Part shown: positions 16,408 through 25,448 of the stretch, piece after piece | How positions within the stretch are numbered: position 1 is the stretch's first letter | Layout: each line of letters starts with the position of its first letter | DNA from: Pseudomonas violetae | GTDB lineage: Bacteria > Pseudomonadota > Gammaproteobacteria > Pseudomonadales > Pseudomonadaceae | Length of the DNA: 64,000 nucleotides | Assembly (NCBI RefSeq): GCF_023072615.1 | Contig: NZ_JAKNRW010000024.1 | Location: 18,178-82,177, forward strand | Reading direction: 5' to 3' | Notes under the pieces: generated by a model | Databases searched by the model: none | What the model saw: only the letters and a program-made list of their open reading frames with translations | Told to the model about the DNA's origin: nothing | Position numbers and translations under genes: made by a program

Positions 16408-17979
16408 TTAGCCCTGCACAAAACGCTGCGCCAAATCCAATTGCGAATTGGCCAACTGATACAGCTCTTCACCAATCTGAGTACTGCGGCGAGACTGATC
16501 GCGACTGGTTTGCGCCAGGCTGACGATCTGCGAAATTTGCCCGTTGATCTCCTGCGCCACTTGCCCTTGCTGCTCGATGGCTGAAGCCATCTGCAAGCTC
16601 ATGCCGGAAATCTGCCCCACTTCCTCACGGATGCGCTGCAGTGAAGTTTGCACCTGCGCCACATCCGCGCGCGATTTTCGTGCAGCCGACTCGCCCCGTT
16701 GGGCGGTGGCCAGTGCCAGGGTGCTGCCGTCGCGCAACTGCTCGATGGAGCGCTGGATCTGCTCGGTGGACTCACGGGTTCGGGTGGCGAGGCTGCGGAC
16801 CTCATCGGCGACCACTGCAAATCCGCGTCCGCTCTCACCGGCGCGAGCGGCTTCGATGGCCGCGTTCAGGGCCAGCAAGTTGGTCTGTTCGGCGATGCTG
16901 CGAATCACATGGGCGACGCCGCTGATTGATTCGATGGACTCGGCCAGGCGACTGACTGCCTGGCCGATCTCCTCAACCGAGTTGCACAGGCCCGTCATCG
17001 AACCCTGGCTTTGACCGGACAGGCGCACGCCATCGTGAGCAAGATGATCCACGGCTTGAGTGGCCTCTGCGGTGTGCTGCAAGTTGCGCGACAGTTCCTG
17101 GATGGTCGCGCTCATTTGATGCACCGCAGCTGCGGACTGTTCGGCTGCTTCGAGTTGTCGTTGCAGGTGGCCCGACTGGGTCTGCACCAGCATCGAAGAT
17201 TCCTGCGCGCGCTGGCGCACGGTCTCGCCGTTGATGCGGATCCGCGCCATGACCGTGCGCATCCGGGTGTTCTGGCTGTTGAGGGCCATGTCGAAACGGC
17301 TGGCAATCGAAGCCGTGCCGTCCTGCAGCGGTGCCAGCAGGGTGTCGCTGCAGACCTGGTCATGGCGGGCCATGATCCGTCGCACATCCGCGCGCAATTT
17401 GCCGCTCCACTGCCACGCCGCACCGATCACGCCACCCAGCACCAGCAGGCCCGGTGCCAGAGCGATCTGCCCGCCGAGGATGGCGCCCGTGACCCCCAGC
17501 CCCAACAGCCAAGCGATGCCCTGGCTGCTGGCATGCTCCTGCAGCCCCTGGGCGAAGCTGAGGGGGCCGCGGCCTTCGTGCAAGCGTCGATACAGATGCT
17601 GCGCGCGCAAGCATTGGGCGTCTGTCATCGGGTGATAAGCGGTGCCGAGCGCATTCAACTCTCCGTCTTCGAGCAGCGGCACCACATACAGATTGCACCA
17701 GAAGGTCTCGCCCTGTTTATGGCGGCCCATCACCGGCGCTGTCCAGGGCACGCCGCTGCGCAGGGTTGCCCACATACGCTCCATCACCCGCTTGGGCATC
17801 TGCGGATGATTGATCAGCTCATGGGGCTGGTTGAGCAGCTCCTTGCGCGCGTAACCACTGAGTGCCAGATAGGCGTCGTTGCAGGCGAGCAGATGACCGC
17901 GAATGTCCAGGCGCGAGATCGGGATTTCCTGTTGCGCCGAGATTATTGTTGGCGCAGTTTGGTCCTTTGGATTAGCCAC
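16408..17979 (-). CDS. Aer-like methyl-accepting chemotaxis protein
   Basis: 523 residues. An N-terminal PAS domain (~20-115) with the Aer-type YARKELLNQPHELINHPQMP segment is followed by a membrane hairpin (~150-195), then a cytoplasmic signalling domain whose tip EQTNLLALNAAIEAARAGE (about residue 365) binds CheA/CheW. There is no periplasmic ligand domain and no C-terminal pentapeptide for CheR. This is the architecture of energy or redox taxis receptors. Its place inside a catabolic region suggests taxis linked to metabolism of the same compounds, as seen for some aromatic degraders. Confidence 0.9.
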   Translation of the reverse strand: MANPKDQTAPTIISAQQEIPISRLDIRGHLLACNDAYLALSGYARKELLNQPHELINHPQMPKRVMERMWATLRSGVPWTAPVMGRHKQGETFWCNLYVVPLLEDGELNALGTAYHPMTDAQCLRAQHLYRRLHEGRGPLSFAQGLQEHASSQGIAWLLGLGVTGAILGGQIALAPGLLVLGGVIGAAWQWSGKLRADVRRIMARHDQVCSDTLLAPLQDGTASIASRFDMALNSQNTRMRTVMARIRINGETVRQRAQESSMLVQTQSGHLQRQLEAAEQSAAAVHQMSATIQELSRNLQHTAEATQAVDHLAHDGVRLSGQSQGSMTGLCNSVEEIGQAVSRLAESIESISGVAHVIRSIAEQTNLLALNAAIEAARAGESGRGFAVVADEVRSLATRTRESTEQIQRSIEQLRDGSTLALATAQRGESAARKSRADVAQVQTSLQRIREEVGQISGMSLQMASAIEQQGQVAQEINGQISQIVSLAQTSRDQSRRSTQIGEELYQLANSQLDLAQRFVQG

Positions 17980-17994
17980 TGACCGCTCCTGCGA

Positions 17995-18759
17995 TTACCA
18001 GCACTGGCCGCGTTCAGCGCGCATTTTGCGCACCATGGCGTCGAAGAATTTCACCGCGAAGCCGCTGTCGCGAATGAGCATGGCCGTGAGGTCGGCGCAC
18101 TTGTGGCTGACCTCCTCAGGCAGCGGATTGTCCTCGCCGCCCAACGCCCCGGCCTGGCACTGGATCTCGGCGGCGCGCTGCACCGTCCACAACAGGAAGA
18201 ACGCCTTGGCGATACTGCTTTCGCCGACCGCGATGCCGTGGTTGCGTAGCACCAGGATGTGCTTGTCGCCGAGGCTGTCGATCATCCGCGCTTTCTCGTC
18301 ATCGAACAGAGTGATGCCCTCGAAGGTGTGGTAGCCGATTCGTCCGTAGAGCTGTGCACCGTAAAAGTCGTTATGGGCAAAGCCGGCCTTTTTCATCACG
18401 ACGGCCGAAATCGGCGTGGTGTGCGTGTGGATCAGGCACTGAATGTCCGAGCGCGCACCATGCACCGCGCTGTGCAGGGCGAAACCGGCAGGGTTGCCGT
18501 CATAGGGCGAGTCTTCGAGCTTCTTGCCGTGCAGGTCGACCTTGAGCAGGTTGGCCGGCGTTACTTCGGTGTAATTGAGCCCGAACGGGTTGACCAGGTA
18601 ATGGTGTGCCGGACCGGGGAGGCGGGCGGAAATATGGTTGAAAATAGTCTCGGTCCAGCCAAAGAAATCCACCAGGTGGTAGCAGTGCGCAAGTTGCACG
18701 CGCAGGGCCCATTCTTCGTCGCTGTACTCCTGGGGTTGTGCCAATGCGGTCTGGTTCAT
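17995..18759 (-). CDS. Class II aldolase/adducin-family protein
   Basis: 254 residues. The fold's metal site is visible as IHTHTTP plus a downstream NHGIAVGES, and the N-terminal FNHISARLPG motif is typical of the aldolase/adducin family (fuculose-phosphate aldolase, ribulose-phosphate epimerase and decarboxylating relatives). It is co-directional with the reductase gene 23 bp upstream and the chemoreceptor 15 bp downstream. Aldol cleavage or decarboxylation of a hydroxy acid is plausible; the substrate is unknown. Confidence 0.82.
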   Translation of the reverse strand: MNQTALAQPQEYSDEEWALRVQLAHCYHLVDFFGWTETIFNHISARLPGPAHHYLVNPFGLNYTEVTPANLLKVDLHGKKLEDSPYDGNPAGFALHSAVHGARSDIQCLIHTHTTPISAVVMKKAGFAHNDFYGAQLYGRIGYHTFEGITLFDDEKARMIDSLGDKHILVLRNHGIAVGESSIAKAFFLLWTVQRAAEIQCQAGALGGEDNPLPEEVSHKCADLTAMLIRDSGFAVKFFDAMVRKMRAERGQCW

Positions 18760-18782
18760 GTCGGATTCCTTTTCTGGGTGGG

Positions 18783-19769
18783 TCAGTGACGGGCCTGTTC
18801 ACCGCGAAAGCGGGCGAGGGCAATAAGGTGTCGGGTGATGGGCATCGGGATCGCCATGCAATCCGCCAGTTCCAGCACTGCGTCGCCGATAGCGGCCAGC
18901 TCCAGGGGGCGGCCTTTGTCATAGTCCTGCAGCATCGAGGTGCGCACGGCGCCCATGCCGGCACCGAGTTCGAGAAAAGTCTGCGGATCGATGCTCACGC
19001 GTGCGCCGTGGGCGGCGGCCGTCAGCAGGGTTTCATGCAGGCAGCTGCTGACCACCTCGCGCAATTGCGGCAGGCTGTAAAGCTGCTCGAGAGTGGCCCC
19101 GGTAATGACGGAGAGCGGGTTGGAGGTGATGTTGGCGATGATCTTCGTCCACAGGTTGTCGCGGATGCGATCGGTGGCCCGCGCTTCGATCCCGACGCTT
19201 TCGACCAGCCCGCGCACCTGTTCCAGGCGCGGGCTGAGACGGTTGTCGGGTTCGCCGAAAATCATCAGGTGCGGCGTGTGGGATTCGGCGACCGCGATGG
19301 CGGGGCAGTTCGCGGTGATGAACACCACGCAGCCGATCACGTGCCGCAGGTCCAGGGCCTGGCTGAGCACCGACTGCGGATCGACTGCGTTGACCCGGCG
19401 CCCGTCGTAGCGGCCGCCTTCCCCGTGGAAATACCACCAGGGCACGCCGTTGACCACCGGTATCACCACCGTCTCGGCACCGATCATCGGTTGCAACTGC
19501 GGCAGCAGGCTGGCCAAGCCCTGGGCCTTGGTGCAGAGAAAAATCAGGTCTTGTTCGCCAAGGTTGGCAGCATTGTCGCTGGCCTCGACCTGCACATGGT
19601 GCTGACCGTCCAGATCGAACAGACGAATGCCGTCGCGGCGGATGGCGGCCAGCGTTTCACCGCGGGCCAGTACATTGACCTGATGGCCGCCGGCAGCCAG
19701 CCGCGCAGCCAGGGTGCAGCCGATAGCACCAGCACCGGCAATACCGATGCGCAGGAGGGAAGCATTCAT
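18783..19769 (-). CDS. Ketopantoate reductase (PanE/ApbA)-family dehydrogenase
   Basis: 328 residues. N-terminal NADP-binding Rossmann motif GIAGAGAIGCTLAARLA, VNGVPWW in the middle, and the C-terminal catalytic helical domain with DNLWTKIIANITSNPLSVITG. Family members reduce 2-keto acids. Placement with an aldolase-like gene rather than pan genes argues for a catabolic paralogue, not the housekeeping PanE. Start ATG 19769 is followed immediately by the Rossmann fold. Confidence 0.82.
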   Translation of the reverse strand: MNASLLRIGIAGAGAIGCTLAARLAAGGHQVNVLARGETLAAIRRDGIRLFDLDGQHHVQVEASDNAANLGEQDLIFLCTKAQGLASLLPQLQPMIGAETVVIPVVNGVPWWYFHGEGGRYDGRRVNAVDPQSVLSQALDLRHVIGCVVFITANCPAIAVAESHTPHLMIFGEPDNRLSPRLEQVRGLVESVGIEARATDRIRDNLWTKIIANITSNPLSVITGATLEQLYSLPQLREVVSSCLHETLLTAAAHGARVSIDPQTFLELGAGMGAVRTSMLQDYDKGRPLELAAIGDAVLELADCMAIPMPITRHLIALARFRGEQARH

Positions 19770-19800
19770 CGTAACTCCGGATTATTCAAAAGGGTGAACC

Positions 19801-19838
19801 CCTGTAGGCACCAGCTTGCTGCTGGCGACTCCTACAGG
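19801..19838. repeat. REP-type inverted repeat
   Basis: CCTGTAGG ... CCTACAGG outer arms enclose nested CCAGC/GCTGG arms. This is a degenerate Pseudomonas REP unit in the 90-bp gap between the reductase and ABC-transporter genes, where such elements often sit. Confidence 0.7.
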
Positions 19839-19859
19839 ATCGCTATCGTGTTCAAGTAC

Positions 19860-20654
19860 TCACGTAGCCAGCATTTCCTGATGCTTGCTCGCCAGCCCCA
19901 GATACGCATCGATCACCCGCGGATCATCAGCCAGTTGTTTGGCCGGGCCCTGCATCGCAATCTGCCCTGTCTCCAAAACATAGGCATAGTCAGCCACCCG
20001 CAACGCAGCACGCGCATTCTGCTCCACCAGCAGAATCGACACCCCGTGTTCGCGCAGGGCGGTGATGATGCGGAAGATCTCCCGGGTGATCAGCGGCGCC
20101 AAACCCAGGCTTGGCTCATCGAGCATCAACAACTTGGGCTTGGCCATCAGTGCCCGGCCCACGGCGAGCATCTGCCGTTCACCGCCAGACAACGTCGCTG
20201 CCAGTTGCTCGCGGCGCTCCCACAGGCGCGGGAACAGTTCATACACTTCGACCAGCGTCTCGCTGTAGCGACGATCGCCCCGGCGATGACGTTGAAAGGC
20301 GCCCAAAAGCAAGTTGTCGGCCACGCTCATGCTGGTGAACAGCTCGCGTTTTTCCGGCACCAGGCCCAGGCCCCGCGAGACCATCACTTCCACTTGCGGC
20401 AAGCTTTCCAGGCTGCCGTCGAAATGCACCTGGCCCCGGGAGCCGAGCACGCCCATGATCGCCGACAGCAGGGTGGTCTTACCGGCGCCATTGGGGCCGA
20501 TCACCGTTACTATCTGGCCCTTGCCCACCGTCAGGCTGGCGTTGCTCAGCGCCTCGACCTTGCCATAGGCCACGCTCAGGTCCTTGATCTCGAGCACGGC
20601 GTCATCGACCTGGTTACGCGGTGCGAGCTGCGGTTCCACTTGCATGTTCATCAT
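19860..20654 (-). CDS. livF: Liv-type ABC transporter ATP-binding protein (LivF-like)
   Basis: 264 residues with Walker A (GPNGAGKTTLL), ABC signature (LSGGERQMLAVGRAL), Walker B (LLMLDEP) and switch His region. The LVEQNARAAL segment places it in the LivF branch of branched-chain-amino-acid-type importers. It carries about 20 extra N-terminal residues before the domain. Its ATG overlaps the stop of the upstream fusion gene (ATGA), so translation is coupled. In this context the importer probably serves an aromatic or organic acid, as many LivFGHMK systems near aromatic genes do. Confidence 0.92.
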   Translation of the reverse strand: MMNMQVEPQLAPRNQVDDAVLEIKDLSVAYGKVEALSNASLTVGKGQIVTVIGPNGAGKTTLLSAIMGVLGSRGQVHFDGSLESLPQVEVMVSRGLGLVPEKRELFTSMSVADNLLLGAFQRHRRGDRRYSETLVEVYELFPRLWERREQLAATLSGGERQMLAVGRALMAKPKLLMLDEPSLGLAPLITREIFRIITALREHGVSILLVEQNARAALRVADYAYVLETGQIAMQGPAKQLADDPRVIDAYLGLASKHQEMLAT

Positions 20655-22453
20655 TCAACTCCTCCCAGATAGGCTTCCAGCACCGCCGGATCCTTCTGTA
20701 CGTCTTCGGGCAGGCCTTGGGCGATCCGCTGGCCGAATTCCATGACCACCACGCGATCCACCAGGCCCATCACGAAGTCCATGTCGTGCTCGACCAGCAG
20801 AATTGCCATGCCTTCGCTGCGCAGGCGGCTGAGCAGGATGCCCAGGGCTTCCTTTTCCTTCAGTCGCAGGCCGGCGGCTGGCTCATCGAGCAGCAGCAGG
20901 CACGGATCGGCGCACAGGGCGCGAGCGATTTCGAGGATGCGCTGTTGGCCGAGGGAAAGGCTTCCAGCCTCGGCCTGCAGGTAGTCACCCAAGCCGACGC
21001 GCTCCAGCTGACGCCGGGCTTCGCCGAGCAAATCGGCCTCCTCGCGACGATCCAGGTGCAGGGCCGCCGACAGCACGCCCTGGGTGCCACGCAAATGCGC
21101 GCCAATGGCGACGTTCTCTAGCACGCTCATGTTGCCCAGCAGCTTGACGTGCTGGAAGGTGCGGCTCATGCCCAGGCGGGCGACTTGCCGCGAACTCAAG
21201 CCGTTGATCTTCTGGCCCATGAACAGCACGTCGCCGCTGGTTGGTGTATCGACCCCGGACAGCTGGTTGAACATGGTGCTTTTGCCGGCGCCGTTGGGCC
21301 CGATCAGGGCGAGGATTTCACCGGAGCGGATTTCCAGGCTCATGTCATTGTTGGCCACCAGTCCGCCAAAGCGCTTGGTCACATGCCGGGCCTCGAGAAT
21401 CAGTTCGCCATGCTTGGGCAGTTGCCGACGAGGCAGGGGAGCGGCGTCTGCATCGATTTTCTGCGCCTTTGTGCGGACCCGCCAACGGGCCGGTACCAGG
21501 CGCGTCAGCAACGGCCACAGACCGCCGGGCGCTCTTTGCATCAGCACCACGATCAGGATGCCGAACACGATGATTTCATAGTTGCCGGTGTTACCCAGCA
21601 GGTGCGGCAACCAGTCCTGCAGCCATTGCTTGAGCATCGTCAGGATACCCGCGCCAAGCAAGGCGCCCCAGACGCTGCCAACGCCGCCGATCAGGGCCAT
21701 GAACAGATAGTCGATACCCATGTTCAAGCCGAAGGGTGTCGGGTTGACGAAGCGTTGGGTGTGCGCGTACAGCCAGCCGGAAATCGCCGCAAATACTGCA
21801 GAGATGACGAATATCACCATCTTCGAACGGAAGGTATTCACGCCCATCGACTCGGCCATAACCTGGCCGCCCTTGAGCGCACGAATGGCCCGGCCTTCGC
21901 GGGAATTGAGGAGGTTTTGCGTGATGACGATGGCCACCAGCAGCAGCGCCCAGATCAGGTAGAAAATGTTCTCGCCTTTATCCAGCTTCAGGCCGAACAA
22001 TGAAATCGACGGCAGACCGCCGACGCCCGTGTGCCCGCCCAATGACTCCAGCGTGCCGAACAGGTAATACAGCGACAACCCCCAGGCGATCGTCCCCAGC
22101 GGCAGGTAGTGCCCGGACAATTTTAGAGTCAGCGCACCAAGAATCAGCGCCACCGAGGCGGTAAGCACCACGCCCACCAGTAGCGTGAGCCAGGGTGAGG
22201 TGCCGGCCCAGGCCAGCCAGCCAGGCAACTGTTCGGTGGTGGTCAGATAAGCCGAAGTGTACGCACCCAGGCCAACGAATGCGGCCTGGCCGAAACTGGT
22301 CATGCCGCCAACCCCCGTGAGCAACACCAGCCCCAGCACCACCAAGGCGTACATGCCGATGTAATTGAGCAGGGTGACGTAGTACGGCGGCAGCAACAGC
22401 GGCGCGACACCCACCATCAGTAACAGGGCAAGTAACAGATAACGCGGATTCAT
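20651..22453 (-). CDS. Fused LivM permease-LivG ATPase
   Basis: 600 residues from ATG 22453 (GGAGGAAGA upstream; the ATGA overlaps the livH stop). Residues 1-~315 are a LivM-type permease with about eight to ten helices and the FGLGAYTSAYL-like region. After a ~30-residue charged linker, residues ~350-600 are a complete LivG ATPase: Walker A GPNGAGKST at 385-393, signature LSLGQQRILEIARAL, Walker B LLLLDEPAAGL. Usually these are separate genes, as in the second Liv system of this window. Fusion is seen in some importers near aromatic genes. Confidence 0.92.
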   Translation of the reverse strand: MNPRYLLLALLLMVGVAPLLLPPYYVTLLNYIGMYALVVLGLVLLTGVGGMTSFGQAAFVGLGAYTSAYLTTTEQLPGWLAWAGTSPWLTLLVGVVLTASVALILGALTLKLSGHYLPLGTIAWGLSLYYLFGTLESLGGHTGVGGLPSISLFGLKLDKGENIFYLIWALLLVAIVITQNLLNSREGRAIRALKGGQVMAESMGVNTFRSKMVIFVISAVFAAISGWLYAHTQRFVNPTPFGLNMGIDYLFMALIGGVGSVWGALLGAGILTMLKQWLQDWLPHLLGNTGNYEIIVFGILIVVLMQRAPGGLWPLLTRLVPARWRVRTKAQKIDADAAPLPRRQLPKHGELILEARHVTKRFGGLVANNDMSLEIRSGEILALIGPNGAGKSTMFNQLSGVDTPTSGDVLFMGQKINGLSSRQVARLGMSRTFQHVKLLGNMSVLENVAIGAHLRGTQGVLSAALHLDRREEADLLGEARRQLERVGLGDYLQAEAGSLSLGQQRILEIARALCADPCLLLLDEPAAGLRLKEKEALGILLSRLRSEGMAILLVEHDMDFVMGLVDRVVVMEFGQRIAQGLPEDVQKDPAVLEAYLGGVE

Positions 22454-23487
22454 TCTTCTTCCTCCACATGACGGCTGGTGAACGAACGCCAAAGCAGGAA
22501 CGGAATGATCAGTGTGAACACGATGATTTCTTTATAGGTACTGGCCCAGAACATCGAGAATGCTTCGATCAGACCCACCGCCAGGGCGCCCAGCGCGGCG
22601 ACCGGATAGCTAACCAGACCGCCGATGATCGCGCCGACGAAGCCTTTGAGGCTGATGACAAAACCGGAGTCGAAATACAGCGTGGTGATCGGTGCGATCA
22701 GGATCCCCGAAAGGGTGCCGATCAGGGCGGCAAGGAGGAAGGTCGACTTGCCGGCGAGGGTCGGCGAAATGCCCATCAACCGCGCGCCCATGCGATTGAC
22801 GGCCGTGGCACGCAAGGCCTTGCCGTAAAGCGTGCGCTCGAAGAACAGATAGAGTCCGACGATCAGCCCCAGGGACACAGCCAGCACCCAGAGTGTCTGG
22901 CTGTTGAATGTCACTGGGCCCAGCTCCAGCCCGGCCTCGGAGAATGGCTGGGTGCGGGCGCCTTCAGGGCCAAACAGTAACAGCGCGATGCCGACCATGC
23001 TGACGTGCACGGCGATCGACACGATCAGCAGCACCAGGGAACTGGCCGAGGCAATCGGTTGGAACACCAGGCGGTAGATCTGCGGCCCCAGCGGCACCAC
23101 CAGGGCCAGGGTCAGCAATGCCTGGACCGCCATCGGCAATTCGGCCAGCGGCAAGGTGTTGATCAGCACCGCCAGCAACCCTGCATAGCCGAGCTTGAAC
23201 ACAATACGTGTGGGAAACCGGAACGCCTGGCTCGAGCGCGCCGCGCCCCACAGATCCAGTGCGCAGTCGATCAGCGTCAGACCGAGTAGCAGCCAGACCA
23301 GTGCAGTCGGGTGACCGCTTTGCAAAGTGGCCATGGTCAAGGCGCCATAGGTCACGAATTCACCCTGGGGGATCAACAGGATCCTCGTCACGGTGAACAC
23401 CAGGAGGATCGACAGGGCCAGCAGCGCGTAGATCGCGCCGTTGGTCATGCCGTCCTGGCCCAGCAGCATGGCTATCTGGAAATTCAT
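22450..23487 (-). CDS. livH: Liv-type ABC permease (LivH-like)
   Basis: 345 residues, strongly hydrophobic with about eight to ten helices and the LivH-like N-terminal GQDGMTNGAIYALLALSILL. It is longer than usual because of an extra segment near residues 70-120. It shares a 4-bp overlap with the livM-livG fusion gene and follows the binding-protein gene by 92 bp, giving order livK-livH-livMG-livF. Membrane half of the importer. Confidence 0.9.
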   Translation of the reverse strand: MNFQIAMLLGQDGMTNGAIYALLALSILLVFTVTRILLIPQGEFVTYGALTMATLQSGHPTALVWLLLGLTLIDCALDLWGAARSSQAFRFPTRIVFKLGYAGLLAVLINTLPLAELPMAVQALLTLALVVPLGPQIYRLVFQPIASASSLVLLIVSIAVHVSMVGIALLLFGPEGARTQPFSEAGLELGPVTFNSQTLWVLAVSLGLIVGLYLFFERTLYGKALRATAVNRMGARLMGISPTLAGKSTFLLAALIGTLSGILIAPITTLYFDSGFVISLKGFVGAIIGGLVSYPVAALGALAVGLIEAFSMFWASTYKEIIVFTLIIPFLLWRSFTSRHVEEEE

Positions 23488-23579
23488 AATGAGAGCTCTT
23501 TTCTACAGATTGAATATCAGGCCCGCCCGCCGGCGCAGGTCGGCTCGCCGGCAGTCGGGCAGCGGGCTGTGTGCCCGGG

Positions 23580-24731
23580 TCAGTTGTCCTGCAACAACAT
23601 CCAGTTGCCGTTCTTCACCACGATCAGTTCGCGCCCGCGCTCGTCGAAGCCGCTGTGGTCCTGCGCTGTCATGTTGTAAACGCCCTGGGTACCGGCCAGT
23701 TCGTGGCTTTGCTCAAGCGCATCACGCAGGGCTGCACGAAACTCGGCAGTTCCCGGCGCCGCTTTGCTGGCGGCAATCGGGATAGCCTGTTGCAGTAGCA
23801 GGCCGGCGTCGAACGTATTGCCGCCGAAGGTTGCCGGTTTGCTGCCGTTGAGCTTTTCATAGGCGGCGGTGTAGTCGCTGGCGATTTTCTTTGAAGGATG
23901 GCTGTCGGGGATCTCATCGAGTACCAGCATCAGGCTGGCGGCCAGGACGGTGCCCTCGACCTTCTTGCCGCCAAGCTTGAGGAAGTCCGGCAGTGCTGCG
24001 CCGTGGGTCTGGTAAACCTGGCCGCGATAGCCCTGGTCGAACAGGGTGGTCTGCGGCATCACTGCCGAACTGCCGGGCGCCGCGACCAGCACTGCATCGG
24101 GACGGGAGGCGAGGATTTTCAGGCTCTGCCCGGTCACCGAGGTGTCCTGGCGCTGAAAGCGCTCATTGGCCACGACCTTGATGTTCTGCTGCGCCGCCAG
24201 GCCCGACATGACCTTGGCCCAGTTCTCGCCGTAAGGGTCTGCGGTGCCGATGAAGCCAAGGGTCTTCACGCCTTTTTTCGCCATGTGTTCGAACAGCGCC
24301 GTGGCGATCAGGTCATCGTTTTGCGTGGTCTTGAACACCCACTTCTTCTGCTCGGTCATGGGCAGCACCACGGCGGCGGTACCCACCGGTGCCAACAATG
24401 GCACGCCCGCTTCGGCAACGAACTGGATTACGCCCATGGCGTTAGGTGAGCCACTCGGGCCGATGATCGCATCGACCTTTTCCTCGTCGATCAGCTTTTT
24501 CAGGGCCTTCACCGTGGCGGTCGGGTCGCTCGCATCATCCAGGGATATGTATTTAACCGTCTGATCGCCGGCCTGGGTCGGCAGCAACGGCACGGTGTTT
24601 TTCTGTGGCAGGCCGACCAGTGCGATCGGCCCGGTGGAGGAGGTGATGACACCAATTTTCACTTCAGCATGCGCGGTGGCGGCGCAGGCGGCACTCAACA
24701 ACAACGTGGACACGGCTTTTCTGAAAAGCAT
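23580..24731 (-). CDS. livK: ABC substrate-binding protein, Leu/Ile/Val type (LivK-like)
   Basis: 383 residues from ATG 24731 (GGAGAAAGTC upstream). A signal peptide ends at ATAHA, then EVKIGVITSSTGP starts the periplasmic-binding type I fold; VDAIIGPSGSPNAMGV is the usual ligand-cleft region. It is the first gene of this importer operon. Substrate unknown; related proteins near catabolic genes bind aromatic acids rather than amino acids. Confidence 0.9.
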   Translation of the reverse strand: MLFRKAVSTLLLSAACAATAHAEVKIGVITSSTGPIALVGLPQKNTVPLLPTQAGDQTVKYISLDDASDPTATVKALKKLIDEEKVDAIIGPSGSPNAMGVIQFVAEAGVPLLAPVGTAAVVLPMTEQKKWVFKTTQNDDLIATALFEHMAKKGVKTLGFIGTADPYGENWAKVMSGLAAQQNIKVVANERFQRQDTSVTGQSLKILASRPDAVLVAAPGSSAVMPQTTLFDQGYRGQVYQTHGAALPDFLKLGGKKVEGTVLAASLMLVLDEIPDSHPSKKIASDYTAAYEKLNGSKPATFGGNTFDAGLLLQQAIPIAASKAAPGTAEFRAALRDALEQSHELAGTQGVYNMTAQDHSGFDERGRELIVVKNGNWMLLQDN

Positions 24732-24829
24732 GACTTTCTCCGAAGAGTTGCAACGCTGCAAAAGGCTAATGGCCAACCGCACTGATCACGACGTGAGCGA
24801 GAGCGGCCCAAGGTACGGCCCTGTTTTTT

Positions 24830-25030
24830 TCTAACTGCTGCCAGAGCAAGCAGCAGATTGCATGCCAGAAATTTTTCTGGTGCATCGCCCACGGGTGTTA
24901 CCGGGGCCTCCAGTGCCCTTGCCGAGACACCCTTGAGGTGGGGTGTTTTGCCAGGGTGTAACAGGCTCGCTCTTCTGCTTGGCAAGTGGCCACCACGCCT
25001 TGCCGAACAAGGCTTTGATCTGGATCACGA
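24830..25030 (-). other. GC-rich, structured stretch upstream of livK
   Basis: In an otherwise AT-rich 717-bp gap (24732-25448), this ~200-bp block is GC-rich. On the minus strand it holds hairpins such as CCAGAAAAATTTCTGG and an ACACCC/GGGTGT pair. It would lie in the 5' leader of the livK transcript or encode the tail of the small ORF at 24898-25104. No known riboswitch class was recognised. Confidence 0.3.
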
Positions 25031-25104
25031 AGCTGCGAATTAGCCAAAAAAAGCCCATCGAAAAAATCAAAAAAACTGTGTTTTCTAGTCGTTTTATACG
25101 TCAT
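24898..25104 (-). CDS. Small ORF with strong ribosome site upstream of livK
   Basis: 68 residues from ATG 25104, preceded closely by AAGGAG, one of the best ribosome sites in the region. The N-terminus is Phe-rich (HSFFDFFDGLFLANSQ); the C-terminus lies in the GC-rich block and is basic. It ends 166 bp before livK on the same strand, so it could be a leader peptide or small protein of the livK transcript. No family recognised, and codon usage was not tested. Confidence 0.35.
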   Translation of the reverse strand: MTYKTTRKHSFFDFFDGLFLANSQLRDPDQSLVRQGVVATCQAEERACYTLAKHPTSRVSRQGHWRPR

Positions 25105-25347
25105 TTTTCTCCTTGAATTATTTTTTTGAACGTCGGTTTTTTGATCACGATGGGCACTCGAAATTTTTGGAAATATTTGTTCCCTGCGGGGTTGTTGTAA
25201 TCATTTAAGTAACTGATTAATAACAATTAATATCAGTTTTTAGCGGTTTTTTTCGTGTTTCGTCGGTGTTACCAAATTGCACGCGACTGGTGCGAGACGG
25301 GAAAATCTGCACCGAAAATACACACTATTTTATTCGGTAAAATTCAA

Positions 25348-25371
25348 TTGACATTTCACGTAAAAATTACG
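25348..25371 (+). promoter_or_regulatory. Candidate iac promoter region with MarR-type dyad
   Basis: A perfect -35 hexamer TTGACA (25348-25353) is followed by CGTAAAAATTACG (25359-25371), a perfect 5-3-5 dyad in the spacer. A repressor dimer there would block RNA polymerase, as MarR proteins do at auxin-catabolic promoters. No good -10 hexamer was found at standard spacing, so the promoter assignment is weak; the dyad itself is plain. An imperfect dyad CTGAT...ATCAG also lies at 25213-25236. Confidence 0.45.
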
Positions 25372-25448
25372 ATTTTAGATTTAAGCGTTTGCGGCGCCTT
25401 CACCCCGAGGGCGTCCATCGAGTGACACATAACGAGCAGGTAAAGATC

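Noticed and set aside
18738..20672. 644-residue plus-strand ORF
   Set aside because: Antisense to the aldolase-like, ketopantoate-reductase and LivF genes; composition typical of a shadow.
24858..25043. Plus-strand ORF in the livK leader
   Set aside because: No ribosome site and antisense to the likely transcript.
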